Below are positions 10,743 to 19,211 of a stretch of DNA of 64,000 nucleotides, in pieces. Below the pieces are notes generated by a model. That model had not been told where the DNA came from. It did not search any database and saw only the letters and a list, made by a program, of their open reading frames with translations. Location: NCBI RefSeq assembly GCF_013184745.1, contig NZ_JAATVU010000001.1:186001-250000 (forward strand). Direction: 5' to 3'. Position numbers and translations under genes: made by a program. The stretch's first letter is position 1. Every line of letters begins with the position of its first letter. The DNA is from Mangrovicoccus sp. HB161399 (lineage in GTDB: Bacteria > Pseudomonadota > Alphaproteobacteria > Rhodobacterales > Rhodobacteraceae).

Positions 10743-11720
10743 TCAGGCGGAGCGGCGGCGCCGGGCGACCAGGCCGAGGGCGCAGAGTCCCGCCAGCGAC
10801 AGCGGCAGCGCTGCCGGCAGCGGCACGGCTGCAGCGGCCGGCTCCGGCAGAGTGCCGGCATAGACGTAGCTGTCGCCATAGGTCCGGATCTCGCCCTTGA
10901 GGACCAGATCCTCGGCCACGACCGTTCCGTTCATCCCGCCCGGCGCCGAGGCAAGCAGCGCGCCGGGCGCCAGCACCGAGGCGTTCCAGGTCGAGCCGAA
11001 GGTCAGGGTGTCGGCCTCGTAGAAGTTGAACAGCACGTTGGAGACGTTGCTGTTGACCTGCGCCCAGACGGTGGTCGACCAGTCCGAGCCGAAATCCGCG
11101 CCGGCCACGTTGATGATGAAGGCGGTCACCGAGGCGTCGATGTCGAAGCTGATCTGGCCCGCGCCGGTGAACATCGCCAGCGCGTCGTCATAGCCGAGAT
11201 TCAGCACCGCGATCCCGTCCGTTCCCGCCCCCGAGGAGAAGGACTTGAAGTTCATCGTCGTGTCGAACGCCGCGCCGTCCGTGCCGGAGAGCTGCGACAG
11301 GCCGGCGGCGAGCGACGTGAAGGTGTCCGCCATCTCGGAGACCGGGATGCCGGTCACGCCGGTGTTGACCGGGACGTCGGAGCTGCCGTTGAGGCTGCCG
11401 CCGACCTGGATGGCGCCGTTGCCGCCGGAATTGACATGCGCATTGAGATCGCCGCCGACGATCAGCCCGCCGGTGACGCTGCCCGCGGCGGCTTCGGGCA
11501 GGTTGTCCTGGTTGGCGATGAAGGTGCCGGAGGTCAGGTCGCCGCCGACATAGACGGTGCCCTCGACGTGGTTCACGGCGGACATGTCGGCATCGTCCAG
11601 CGCGATGACGTTGAAGGATTGCAGGAGGCCCAGCGCATCCAGCGAGGCGGCCGATGCGATGGCAGGAATGCCGGCGGCAAGCGCGGCGGCGAGAGCGAGG
11701 CGGTGGGAAAGCAGGGTCAC
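10743..11720 (-). CDS. Choice-of-anchor A family secreted protein with VPLPA-CTERM sorting tail
   Basis: Predicts 325 residues from a GTG at 11720, chosen because a clean signal peptide (residues 1-24, ending IASA) follows at once. The body matches the choice-of-anchor A (collagen-binding-like) domain: FNVIALDDADMSAVNHVEG and repeated VGGDL-type strands. The C-terminus is a sorting signal: VPLPA at 299-303, a hydrophobic helix, then RRRR. This VPLPA-CTERM tail is the known target type of exosortase D, which is encoded at 60177-61778. The expected fate is export, cleavage or attachment by XrtD and display on the cell surface or in the matrix. The gene is monocistronic, with its own U-tract terminator. 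The function of the body is unknown. Confidence 0.88.
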   Translation of the reverse strand: MTLLSHRLALAAALAAGIPAIASAASLDALGLLQSFNVIALDDADMSAVNHVEGTVYVGGDLTSGTFIANQDNLPEAAAGSVTGGLIVGGDLNAHVNSGGNGAIQVGGSLNGSSDVPVNTGVTGIPVSEMADTFTSLAAGLSQLSGTDGAAFDTTMNFKSFSSGAGTDGIAVLNLGYDDALAMFTGAGQISFDIDASVTAFIINVAGADFGSDWSTTVWAQVNSNVSNVLFNFYEADTLTFGSTWNASVLAPGALLASAPGGMNGTVVAEDLVLKGEIRTYGDSYVYAGTLPEPAAAAVPLPAALPLSLAGLCALGLVARRRRSA

Positions 11721-11988
11721 GGGAGGTTCTCTTGCCCCGGCACGTCGCGAAGCCGTGCACAATGGGGAACTTGTTAAGGGAATTGAGTCGATGCCGCTGG
11801 GTAAGATCGTTTCCATTTCCTGTCCATCGCAACCTTGCGTCAGACCGCCGGTCCGGCGCGGCATGGCCCGCGGATGCGGGGAACCGCGGCATTCCGCGGG
11901 TTCCGGCAGGGCGCCTGTGCGCCCCTGCGGGAGGACTTGAGCCCTCCCCGCCCTTATGTGAGCGTCAACCCAAGCACAGGAGGACCCG

Positions 11989-12900
11989 ATGGAAGACCGG
12001 ATCAAGGGCCTGCACCATGTCACCGCGATCTCCGGCGCACCGCAGGAGAATGTCGACTTCTTCACCAAGGTCATGGACCAGCGGCTGGTGAAGAAGACGG
12101 TGAATTTCGACGCGCCCGATACCTACCACCTCTATTACGGGACGGAGACTGCCGATCCCGGCTCGATCCTGACCTTCTTCCCCTTCGCGGATGCGGGTCC
12201 GGGCCATGCCGGGCCGGGGATGGCCTCGGCCTATGCCTACAAGCTGAACCCGAAGGCCTTCGACGACTGGATGGTCCATTGGGCCGAGCACGCCATCGAT
12301 TTCGACGGGCCGGTGGAACGCTTCGGTTCCCGCGTCATCACCCTGCGCGACCCCGACGGGGCGCCGGTGGAAGTGGCCGAGGATGCCGCGGCGCCGGACC
12401 ATCCGGGGCTGTTCCACGGCGTCACGCTCTGGCTCGACGACATCGGCCCGACGCGCGACCTGCTGGTCGACGTGATGGGCTACGGGGAAGCCGGGCATGA
12501 ATCTGCGGACGGCACGGAACGGCTGCGGCTGGCGACGGAGGGCGACGCGCCCCATGTCGACCTGCTGCGCAAGACGCCCGACCACATCGCCCGGCAGGGC
12601 AAGGGCACGATCCACCATGTCGCCTTCCGCGCCCATGACGATGCCGACCAGCTGGAATGGCGCGACCGCCTGCTGGCGGCGGGCATGCAGGTGACGCCCG
12701 TGATCGACCGGCAGTATTTCAACGCGATCTACTTCCGGTCCCCGGGCGGCGTGCTGTTCGAGATCGCCACCGACCCGCCCGGCTTCACCCGCGACGAGAC
12801 GCTGGCCGATCTCGGCAAGGGCCTGAAGCTGCCGCCGCAATACGAAGGCCGCCGCGCGCAGATCGAGCGCATCCTGCCCGAGATCCGGGTGGGCGCATGA
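11989..12900 (+). CDS. VOC-family ring-cleaving dioxygenase (MhqO/LinE-like)
   Basis: Extradiol-type metalloenzyme predicted to open hydroquinone- or catechol-like rings. It predicts 303 residues with the two-part vicinal-oxygen-chelate fold; the likely metal ligands are His10 (LHHVT), His210 (TIHHVAF) and Glu258 (LFEIAT). The family's usual length is about 310. The start codon follows AGGAGGACCCG. The stop overlaps the start of the next gene by 4 bp (ATGA), and that neighbour is an esterase, the same pairing as mhqO-mhqD of quinone-stress operons. The substrate is inferred from family and neighbour only. Confidence 0.85.
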   Translation: MEDRIKGLHHVTAISGAPQENVDFFTKVMDQRLVKKTVNFDAPDTYHLYYGTETADPGSILTFFPFADAGPGHAGPGMASAYAYKLNPKAFDDWMVHWAEHAIDFDGPVERFGSRVITLRDPDGAPVEVAEDAAAPDHPGLFHGVTLWLDDIGPTRDLLVDVMGYGEAGHESADGTERLRLATEGDAPHVDLLRKTPDHIARQGKGTIHHVAFRAHDDADQLEWRDRLLAAGMQVTPVIDRQYFNAIYFRSPGGVLFEIATDPPGFTRDETLADLGKGLKLPPQYEGRRAQIERILPEIRVGA

Positions 12901-13553
12901 AGCCGCTCACCTTCGGCGGCGCAAGCCCGGCCCGTGCGTCGCACGGGCTGGTGCTGATCCATGGCCGCTGGGCCTCGGCCGCCTCGATCCTGCCCCTCGG
13001 CGAAGGGCTGGGCCTGCCTGGCCTCGCCCTCGCCGCGCCCGAAGCCGAAGGCAATTCCTGGTGGCCCACGTCTTTCCTGGCGCCGCAGGCGAATATCGGG
13101 CCCTGCCTTCCCGCGGCGCTGGACGCGGTCGATGCCGCGGTTGCCGCGCTGACGGAGGGCGGACTGCCGAAGGAGCGGATCGGCATCGCCGGGTTCAGCC
13201 AGGGGGCCTGCCTCGCGCTGGAATACGCCGCCCGCCGCGGCGGCGGCTTCGCCGGGGTCTTCGCCTGCTCGGGCGGGCTGGTCGGCACGGCCGATGCCGG
13301 CGGCCCGCCCCTGCCGGAGCTCTACGGCAATGCGGACAAGCTGTTCGACTACGGAAGCGACCTGACCGGCCTGCCCGTCCGGATCTCGAACCACGAGGCG
13401 GACCCGCATATACCGATGGCGCGGGTCCGCCGCTCGGCCGGAGTGCTGGCCGGGCTCGGCGCCGACGTCACCGTCGAAACCGAGCCCGGCAGCCATCACG
13501 GCGTGCTGCAGGGCGACGTGACCGCGATGCGGGCGGCGTTCAACCGCCCGTGA
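12897..13553 (+). CDS. Alpha/beta hydrolase, phospholipase/carboxylesterase type (MhqD-like)
   Basis: Predicts 218 residues. Serine-hydrolase motif GFSQGA with nucleophile Ser101, acid in EADPHIP (Asp169) and histidine in GSHHGV (about 200-201) give a complete catalytic triad; an HG oxyanion motif (LIHGR) is near residue 22. It is translationally coupled to the upstream dioxygenase, so it probably acts on the ring-cleavage product or on an ester of the same compound. Its last 14 bp overlap tail-to-tail with the last ABC transporter gene on the other strand, leaving no room for a separate terminator. Confidence 0.85.
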   Translation: MKPLTFGGASPARASHGLVLIHGRWASAASILPLGEGLGLPGLALAAPEAEGNSWWPTSFLAPQANIGPCLPAALDAVDAAVAALTEGGLPKERIGIAGFSQGACLALEYAARRGGGFAGVFACSGGLVGTADAGGPPLPELYGNADKLFDYGSDLTGLPVRISNHEADPHIPMARVRRSAGVLAGLGADVTVETEPGSHHGVLQGDVTAMRAAFNRP

Positions 13554-14544
13554 CGCCGAAGGCAGGCGGAGCCTCCGCCTGCCGCTCCACCACCGGACAG
13601 GCCAGCCGCCGGTCCGGCCCGATCCGCTCCAGCGCCGGCACGTCCCCGGCACAGGACGGCTGCGCCAGCGGACAGCGGGTCCGGAACACGCAGCCCGAGG
13701 GCGGCGACATCGGCGAGGGCAGCTCGCCCTCCAGCACCGCGCGGGGCCGCGCCTTCTCCACCACCGGATCGGGGATCGGCGCCGAAGCGATCAGCGCCCG
13801 CGTGTAGGGATGCATCGGGCGTTCCACCAGCGCGGCGGCGGGCGCGCGCTCCATCACCCGGCCCAGATACATCACCATGATCTCGTCCGAGATGTGCCGC
13901 ACGACCGACAGGTCATGGGCGATGAAGATCAGCGACAGCCCCATCTCGGCCTGCAGCTCCTTGAGCAGGTTCACCACCTGAGCCTGCACCGAGACATCCA
14001 GAGCCGAGACCGGCTCGTCGCAGAGCACCAGCCGCGGCCCCGAGATCAGCGCCCGGGCGATGCCGATCCTCTGGCATTGCCCGCCGGAGAACTCGTGCGG
14101 ATAGCGGTTGCGCAGCTCGGCCCGCAGCCCGACGCGCTCCATCAGCGCGACCACCTTCTCGGTGCGCTCGGCCTTGCGCATCTCCGGCCGGTGGGTCAGC
14201 AGCGGCTCGGCAATGATCTCGCCCACCGTCATGCGCGGATTCAGCGCTGCCAGCGGATCCTGGAAGATCATCTGGACCTCGGGGCGCTGCTCCTCGCCCA
14301 GGGGCTTGCCGTCCCACAGCACCTCGCCCCCGGCGCGCGGCACCAGCCCGAGGATCGCGCGGGCCAGCGTCGACTTGCCCGAGCCGCTTTCGCCGACGAT
14401 GCCCAGCGTCTTTCCGGCGGCAAGGTCGAACCCCGCCCCCTGCACCGCGCGCAGCATCCGCTTGCCGCGCCACGGGAAGAGCCCGCCGCCCTTGACGGGA
14501 AAGGCGACCGAGAGGTCGCGGACGCGCAGCAGAGACCCGGTCAT
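13540..14544 (-). CDS. oppF: Oligopeptide/dipeptide ABC transporter ATP-binding protein (OppF/DppF type)
   Basis: Second ATPase of a peptide importer. It predicts 334 residues with Walker A GESGSGKS, signature [14 protein letters not shown], Walker [13 protein letters not shown] and the C-terminal oligo_HPY extension containing a Cys-rich stretch ([14 protein letters not shown]) typical of this subfamily. Its ATG overlaps the stop of the preceding ATPase gene by 4 bp. It is the last gene of a five-gene operon running leftwards (binding protein, two permeases, two ATPases). Whether the substrate is oligopeptide, dipeptide or another small peptide-like solute cannot be told from sequence alone. 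Confidence 0.92.
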   Translation of the reverse strand: MTGSLLRVRDLSVAFPVKGGGLFPWRGKRMLRAVQGAGFDLAAGKTLGIVGESGSGKSTLARAILGLVPRAGGEVLWDGKPLGEEQRPEVQMIFQDPLAALNPRMTVGEIIAEPLLTHRPEMRKAERTEKVVALMERVGLRAELRNRYPHEFSGGQCQRIGIARALISGPRLVLCDEPVSALDVSVQAQVVNLLKELQAEMGLSLIFIAHDLSVVRHISDEIMVMYLGRVMERAPAAALVERPMHPYTRALIASAPIPDPVVEKARPRAVLEGELPSPMSPPSGCVFRTRCPLAQPSCAGDVPALERIGPDRRLACPVVERQAEAPPAFGVTGG

Positions 14545-15500
14545 GCGAAGACCTCCTCGGACAGGTGGCAGGCGCGCAGCCGGTCCCGCCCTTCCAGCGG
14601 CGGCATCGTGCTGCGGCAGATGTCCATGGCCCGGGCGCAGCGCGGCGCGAAGGGACAGCCCGGACCGAGATCGGCCATGTTGGGCGGATCGCCCGGAATG
14701 GCGCGCAGCTCCGCCTCCACCCGGTCGAGCCGCGGCACGGCGGCCAGAAGTCCTTCGGTATAGGGATGCAGCGGCCGGGCGAAGACGGCTTCGGTGGTGC
14801 CCTGCTCCATCACCTGGCCGCCATACATGACCAGCATCCGCTCGGCCGCGCCCGCGACGATGCCGAGGTCATGGGTGATCAGGATCAGCGCGGTGCCGAA
14901 TTCGGCGCGGATATCGGCCAGCAGCGCCATGATCTGCGCCTGCACGGTGACGTCCAGCGCCGTGGTCGGTTCGTCGGCGATCAGCAGCCGCGGACGGCAG
15001 AGCAGCGCCATGGCGATCATCACCCGCTGCCGCATGCCGCCCGACATTTCGTGCGGGTACTGCGACAGCCGCGCCCTGGCCTCGGGGATGCGCACCGCGT
15101 CGAGCATCCGCGCCGCCTCTGCCAGCGCCGCGCGCTTCGAGGCGCCCTGATGCAGCTGCAGCACCTCGGCCATCTGCGCGCCCACGGTCATGTAGGGGTT
15201 GAGCGAGGTCATCGGGTCCTGGAAGATCACCGCGATCTCGCGCGCGCGGATGCGGTTCAGCTCGCGCTCGGGGATGTTCAGGATCTCGCGCCCGTCCCAT
15301 GTCACCGACCCGCCCGCGCGGCCGTTCCGCGCCAGGAGGCCGAGACAGGCGAAGGCGGTCTGGCTCTTCCCCGAACCGCTCTCGCCGACGATGGCCAGCG
15401 TCTCGCCCTCGGCAAGGCCGAAGCTGACGCCGTTGACGGCCGAGACCGCGCCGTCCTGGGTGTCGAAGCGCACCCGCAGGTCTTTCACGGAAAGCAGCAT
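14541..15500 (-). CDS. oppD: Oligopeptide/dipeptide ABC transporter ATP-binding protein (OppD/DppD type)
   Basis: First ATPase of the peptide importer. It predicts 319 residues: Walker A GESGSGKS, signature [15 protein letters not shown], Walker [13 protein letters not shown], then the oligo_HPY domain with [15 protein letters not shown]. The start at 15500 directly abuts the stop of the permease gene (no gap), and the stop overlaps the next start, so the genes should be co-translated. It would form a heterodimeric ATPase with the 334-residue partner on the cytosolic face of the inner membrane. Confidence 0.92.
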   Translation of the reverse strand: MLLSVKDLRVRFDTQDGAVSAVNGVSFGLAEGETLAIVGESGSGKSQTAFACLGLLARNGRAGGSVTWDGREILNIPERELNRIRAREIAVIFQDPMTSLNPYMTVGAQMAEVLQLHQGASKRAALAEAARMLDAVRIPEARARLSQYPHEMSGGMRQRVMIAMALLCRPRLLIADEPTTALDVTVQAQIMALLADIRAEFGTALILITHDLGIVAGAAERMLVMYGGQVMEQGTTEAVFARPLHPYTEGLLAAVPRLDRVEAELRAIPGDPPNMADLGPGCPFAPRCARAMDICRSTMPPLEGRDRLRACHLSEEVFA

Positions 15501-16409
15501 TCAGCGGTCCTTGGGATCGAGGGCGTCGCGCAGCCCGTCGCCGATGAAGAAGAAGGCGAAGAGCGTCACGACGAAGAAGAAGAGCGGGAAGGCAAGCTGC
15601 CAGAGCGTGCCGTATTGCATGGTGGAGGCCCCGTCCGAGATCAGCGCGCCCCAGCTGGTCAGCGGCTCCTGCACGCCCAAGCCGAGGAAGCTGATGAAGC
15701 TTTCGTAGATGATCATGTTCGGCACCAGCAGCGTCGCATAGACGATGACGACGCCCAGCAGGTTCGGGATGATGTGGCGGCGGATGATCGTGAAGGGACC
15801 GACGCCGATGGCCAGCGCCGCCTCGACATATTCGCGGTGCTTGATCGTCAGGGTCTGGCCGCGGGCGATCCGCGCCATGTCGAGCCAGCTGATCAGCCCG
15901 ATGCCGACGAACAGCATGAAGACCGAGCGGCCGAAGATGACCAGCAGCAGGATCAGCACGAACATGTAGGGGATCGACATCAGGATATCGACGATGCGCA
16001 TCATGGCGCTGTCGAGCCGCCCGCCGAAATATCCCGCGATGGCGCCGTAGACGGTGCCGACGATCACCGAGATGAGCGCGCCGACGATGCCGACCATCAG
16101 GCTGACCTGCGTCCCCTGCACCACCCGGGCAAAGAGGTCGCGGCCGAGCTCGTCGGTGCCGAACCAGTGGCCCGATGACAGCGAGGGCCGGCCCATCGTC
16201 GCCACGTCGCCCAGCACCGCCCAGTCGATATCCTCGTTCGACCATTGCGCGACCAGCCCGCCAAAAGCGGCGAAACCGGCCACGAGCGCGAGGATGACGA
16301 GGCTCGCCACCGCGGCGCGGTTCTTGAAGAAGCGGTGGCGCGCGTCGCTCCAGAGCGACCGCCCCGCCGGCATGGAGCGCGCCCGCGCGCGTCCGATCAG
16401 GACTGCCAT
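15501..16409 (-). CDS. oppC: Oligopeptide ABC transporter permease (OppC type)
   Basis: Inner-membrane channel subunit. It predicts 302 residues, with the OppC N-terminal helix (FKNRAAVASLVILALVAGFAAFGGL) followed by a periplasmic stretch (HWFGTDELGRDLFARVVQG, diagnostic for this subfamily) and about five further helices. The coupling-loop EAA motif reads EAALAIGVGPFTIIRRHIIPN. It lies 10 bp downstream of the oppB-type gene and abuts the oppD-type gene. Confidence 0.92.
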   Translation of the reverse strand: MAVLIGRARARSMPAGRSLWSDARHRFFKNRAAVASLVILALVAGFAAFGGLVAQWSNEDIDWAVLGDVATMGRPSLSSGHWFGTDELGRDLFARVVQGTQVSLMVGIVGALISVIVGTVYGAIAGYFGGRLDSAMMRIVDILMSIPYMFVLILLLVIFGRSVFMLFVGIGLISWLDMARIARGQTLTIKHREYVEAALAIGVGPFTIIRRHIIPNLLGVVIVYATLLVPNMIIYESFISFLGLGVQEPLTSWGALISDGASTMQYGTLWQLAFPLFFFVVTLFAFFFIGDGLRDALDPKDR

Positions 16410-16419
16410 GGCTGCCTCC

Positions 16420-17343
16420 TCAATAGCGGATCTTCGGGTCGATCCACGCGTAGAGGATGTCGACCACGAGGTTGAACAGGACGGTCAGCGCACCGGTCAG
16501 GATCGTCACGCCCATGATGACGAAGTAGTCGCGGTTCAGCGCCGAATTGACGAAATACTGGCCGATCCCGCCGGTGGAGAAATAGATGTCGATCACCACG
16601 GAGCCGGTGATCATGCCGACGAAGGCCGGGCCGAGATAGGAGATCACCGGCAGCAGCGCGGGCTTCAGCGCATGGCGCAGCACGATCCGCCGCATCGGCA
16701 GGCCCTTGGCCCGCGCGGTGCGGATGAAGCCCGCGTTCAGCACCTCCAGCATGGAACTGCGGGTGATCCGCGCGATCGAGGCCATGAAGCTGGTCGACAG
16801 CGCGATCACCGGCATGACGACATAGGGAAACGCCCCGCCCTGCCAGCCGCCGCCCGGCAGCCAGCCGAGCCAGAGCGTGAAGACCAGCACCAGGATCGGC
16901 GCCATCACGAAGTTCGGCAGCACCTGCGCGCCGATGGAGATGCCCACGGCGAGGTAGTCGAGCCAGCTGTTGTGCCAGACCGCCGCCGCGACCCCGAGCG
17001 AGCCGCCGACCGCCACGGCGACCACGAAGGACCAGAACCCGTAGGTCAGCGTCACGGGAAAGCCCTGGGCGATCAGGTCGGCAACCGAGCGGTCCTTGTA
17101 GTAGAGCGAGGGGCCGAAATCGAAATGCGCGACGATGTTCCAGGTGTAGCTGGCGATCTGGCTGACCAGCGGCTTGTCGAGCCCGTACTTGGCATTCAGC
17201 GCGTCGATCACCGCCTGCGGGAAGGCGCGTTCCGAGGTCCAGGGACCGCCGGGCGCATAGTGCATCATCAGGAAGGACAGGACGATCAGGACAAGAATCG
17301 TCGGAACGGCGACGAGCAGCCGCCTGAGAATGTAGGAAATCAT
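16420..17343 (-). CDS. oppB: Oligopeptide ABC transporter permease (OppB type)
   Basis: Second channel subunit of the importer. It predicts 307 residues starting MISYILRRLLVAVPTILVLI, the standard OppB first helix, then a periplasmic loop and five more helices; the EAA-type loop includes RTARAKGLPMRRIVLRHALK. It starts 45 bp after the binding-protein gene, and a hairpin lies in that spacer. Confidence 0.92.
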   Translation of the reverse strand: MISYILRRLLVAVPTILVLIVLSFLMMHYAPGGPWTSERAFPQAVIDALNAKYGLDKPLVSQIASYTWNIVAHFDFGPSLYYKDRSVADLIAQGFPVTLTYGFWSFVVAVAVGGSLGVAAAVWHNSWLDYLAVGISIGAQVLPNFVMAPILVLVFTLWLGWLPGGGWQGGAFPYVVMPVIALSTSFMASIARITRSSMLEVLNAGFIRTARAKGLPMRRIVLRHALKPALLPVISYLGPAFVGMITGSVVIDIYFSTGGIGQYFVNSALNRDYFVIMGVTILTGALTVLFNLVVDILYAWIDPKIRY

Positions 17344-17360
17344 GGAGCTTTCCGGAGCTG

Positions 17361-17381
17361 GGGCCCCGCAGGGCGGGGCCC
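17361..17381 (-). terminator. Intercistronic hairpin between oppA and oppB
   Basis: Nine-bp GC stem (17361-17369 with 17373-17381, 3-nt loop) in the 45-bp spacer after the binding-protein stop. Such hairpins commonly stabilise the upstream transcript or stop part of transcription, so that the binding protein is made in excess; here this is inferred. Confidence 0.45.
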
Positions 17382-17388
17382 GTGGCGT

Positions 17389-19014
17389 TTATTCGGCGAC
17401 CTTGTAGAAGTCCTTGGAGTACCAGTTGTTCTCCACGTTCTCGTAGGGCCAGCCCTTGATGGCCGCGTTCAGCATGAACACGTTGGCATAGTGGTAGACC
17501 GGGATCACCGGCACCTCTTGCTCGAGGATTTCCTCGACCTTGGCGTAGTTCGGGTTCGGATCCGCCATGGTCTTCGACTCCATCATCAGCGCGTCCACCT
17601 CGTCATTGGCGAAGCGGCCGTCATTCTGCGAGTTGTCCGACACCATCAGCTGAAGGAAGGTCGAGGCCTCGTTGTAGTCGCCGCACCAGGCGCCGCGGGC
17701 GACGTCGAAATCCTGCTGCTTGCGGATCTCGAGGAAGGTCTTCCACTCGAAATTCTGCATGGTCACGTCGATGCCGAGCTTCTGCTTCCACATCTGCGCC
17801 ATGACCGTGGCGATCTTCTTGTGGTTCTCGTCCGTGTTGTAGATCAGCCGCAGCGTCAGCGGGTGGTCCTTGCCGTAGCCCGCCTCCTCGATCAGCCGGA
17901 CCGCCTCGGCGTCGCGCTCCTTCTGGGTCATCGCCTGGTAGGCGGGTTCCTCCGCCTCGAAGCCGGCGGTGAAGGGCGGCGTGAAGATGTAGGCCGGGGA
18001 CTGCCCGCCCTTGAGCACGGCATTGACGATCACGTCGCGGTCGATGGCATAGCTCATCGCCTCGCGCACCCGCACGTCCTTCAGCGCGGGGTTGGCGCTG
18101 TCGGTCATGTTGAAGGTGTAGTAGTAGTTGCAGAGCCGCGGCACGGAGGTCGCCTGGTCCGGATACTTCTCCTTCAGCTCCGGGAACTGGCCTGCGGGAA
18201 GCGGCTCGATCATGTCCAGCTCGCCCGCGAGGTAGCGGGTCAGCGCCTGGTTCACGTCATTGATCACCAGGCCGGTCACTTCGGTGATGTGGACGTTGCC
18301 GGCATCCCAGTACTGATCGTTCTTGATCCGCTTGTGGTACTCGTTCGGAACGTGCTCGCTGAGCACATAGGCGCCATTCGAGACCATGTTGCCCGGACGG
18401 GTCCATTCGCTGCCGAATTTCTCGATGGTCGCCTGCGGCGCAGGGAACAGCGTCGAGGTCGTGGTCATCGCCGCGAAATACGGGATCGACTCCTCCAGCG
18501 TGACCTTCAGCGTGTGGTCGTCCACCGCTTCGACGCCCAGCTCCTCGGGCGGCAGCTCGCCCGCCAGGATCTTCGAGGCGTTGGTCATCGTCGTCATCTC
18601 GACGAACCAGGCATAGGGCGAGGCGGTCGCCGGGTCGATCGCGCGGCGCCAGGCATAGACGAAGTCCTGTGCCGTCACCGGATCGCCGTTCGACCATTTC
18701 GCCTCCTCGCGCAGGGTGAAGACATAGGTCTTGTTCCCGTCGGTCGCGGTGTAGCCCGTGGCCACCCCGGGCACCAGGTTGCCCTGGGCATCCTGGTTCA
18801 TCAGCCCCTCGAACAGGTCGCGCTGCACGTTCGAGCCCGAGACGTCCTCGTTCAGCTGGGGGTCGAGCGTCGGCACCTCGTCGAGCAGGCGGTAGGTGAA
18901 GGTCTGGCTTTCGGCCAGCGTCTCGCCCTCCTGCGGATCGGCGGCAAAGGCCGGCAGGCCCGCACCGAGGACAAGCGTGGCGGCGGTCAGGCGCAGCACC
19001 GTGTTGAGCGTCAT
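17389..19014 (-). CDS. oppA: Peptide ABC transporter substrate-binding protein (OppA, SBP family 5)
   Basis: Periplasmic receptor of the importer. It predicts 541 residues from the ATG at 19014, preceded by GGGAGA; the signal peptide spans about residues 1-24 (LVLGAGLPAFA, cleavage before ADPQ). The family signature TFTYRLLDEVPTLDPQLNED is followed by LFEGLMNQDAQGNLVPGVA, which is typical of OppA-type proteins. There is no lipobox, so it should be soluble in the periplasm. It is the first gene of the leftward operon oppA-oppB-oppC-oppD-oppF and probably carries the operon promoter in the 197-bp gap upstream. Confidence 0.93.
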   Translation of the reverse strand: MTLNTVLRLTAATLVLGAGLPAFAADPQEGETLAESQTFTYRLLDEVPTLDPQLNEDVSGSNVQRDLFEGLMNQDAQGNLVPGVATGYTATDGNKTYVFTLREEAKWSNGDPVTAQDFVYAWRRAIDPATASPYAWFVEMTTMTNASKILAGELPPEELGVEAVDDHTLKVTLEESIPYFAAMTTTSTLFPAPQATIEKFGSEWTRPGNMVSNGAYVLSEHVPNEYHKRIKNDQYWDAGNVHITEVTGLVINDVNQALTRYLAGELDMIEPLPAGQFPELKEKYPDQATSVPRLCNYYYTFNMTDSANPALKDVRVREAMSYAIDRDVIVNAVLKGGQSPAYIFTPPFTAGFEAEEPAYQAMTQKERDAEAVRLIEEAGYGKDHPLTLRLIYNTDENHKKIATVMAQMWKQKLGIDVTMQNFEWKTFLEIRKQQDFDVARGAWCGDYNEASTFLQLMVSDNSQNDGRFANDEVDALMMESKTMADPNPNYAKVEEILEQEVPVIPVYHYANVFMLNAAIKGWPYENVENNWYSKDFYKVAE

Positions 19015-19211
19015 GGGTATCTCCCTGATAATCCCTGTCAGCCTGGCGGGCTCTTCCGGCCCGCCGAAGCATCCCTGCATCCGATATACGTTGAAAATGC
19101 GATGCAAGCGCTTTTCGGCAAGGCAACGCCACGGAATTCCGCCCCCGCCCGAATTTCAGGCGGGCAATGCGGCGCAATCGGCAAGTAAAAGCCGGAACCG
19201 GCCCGGGGATC

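Noticed and set aside
16054-19188. Plus-strand open frame of over 1,000 codons opposite the opp operon
   Set aside because: It covers five clear ABC transporter genes on the other strand and has no recognisable domain.
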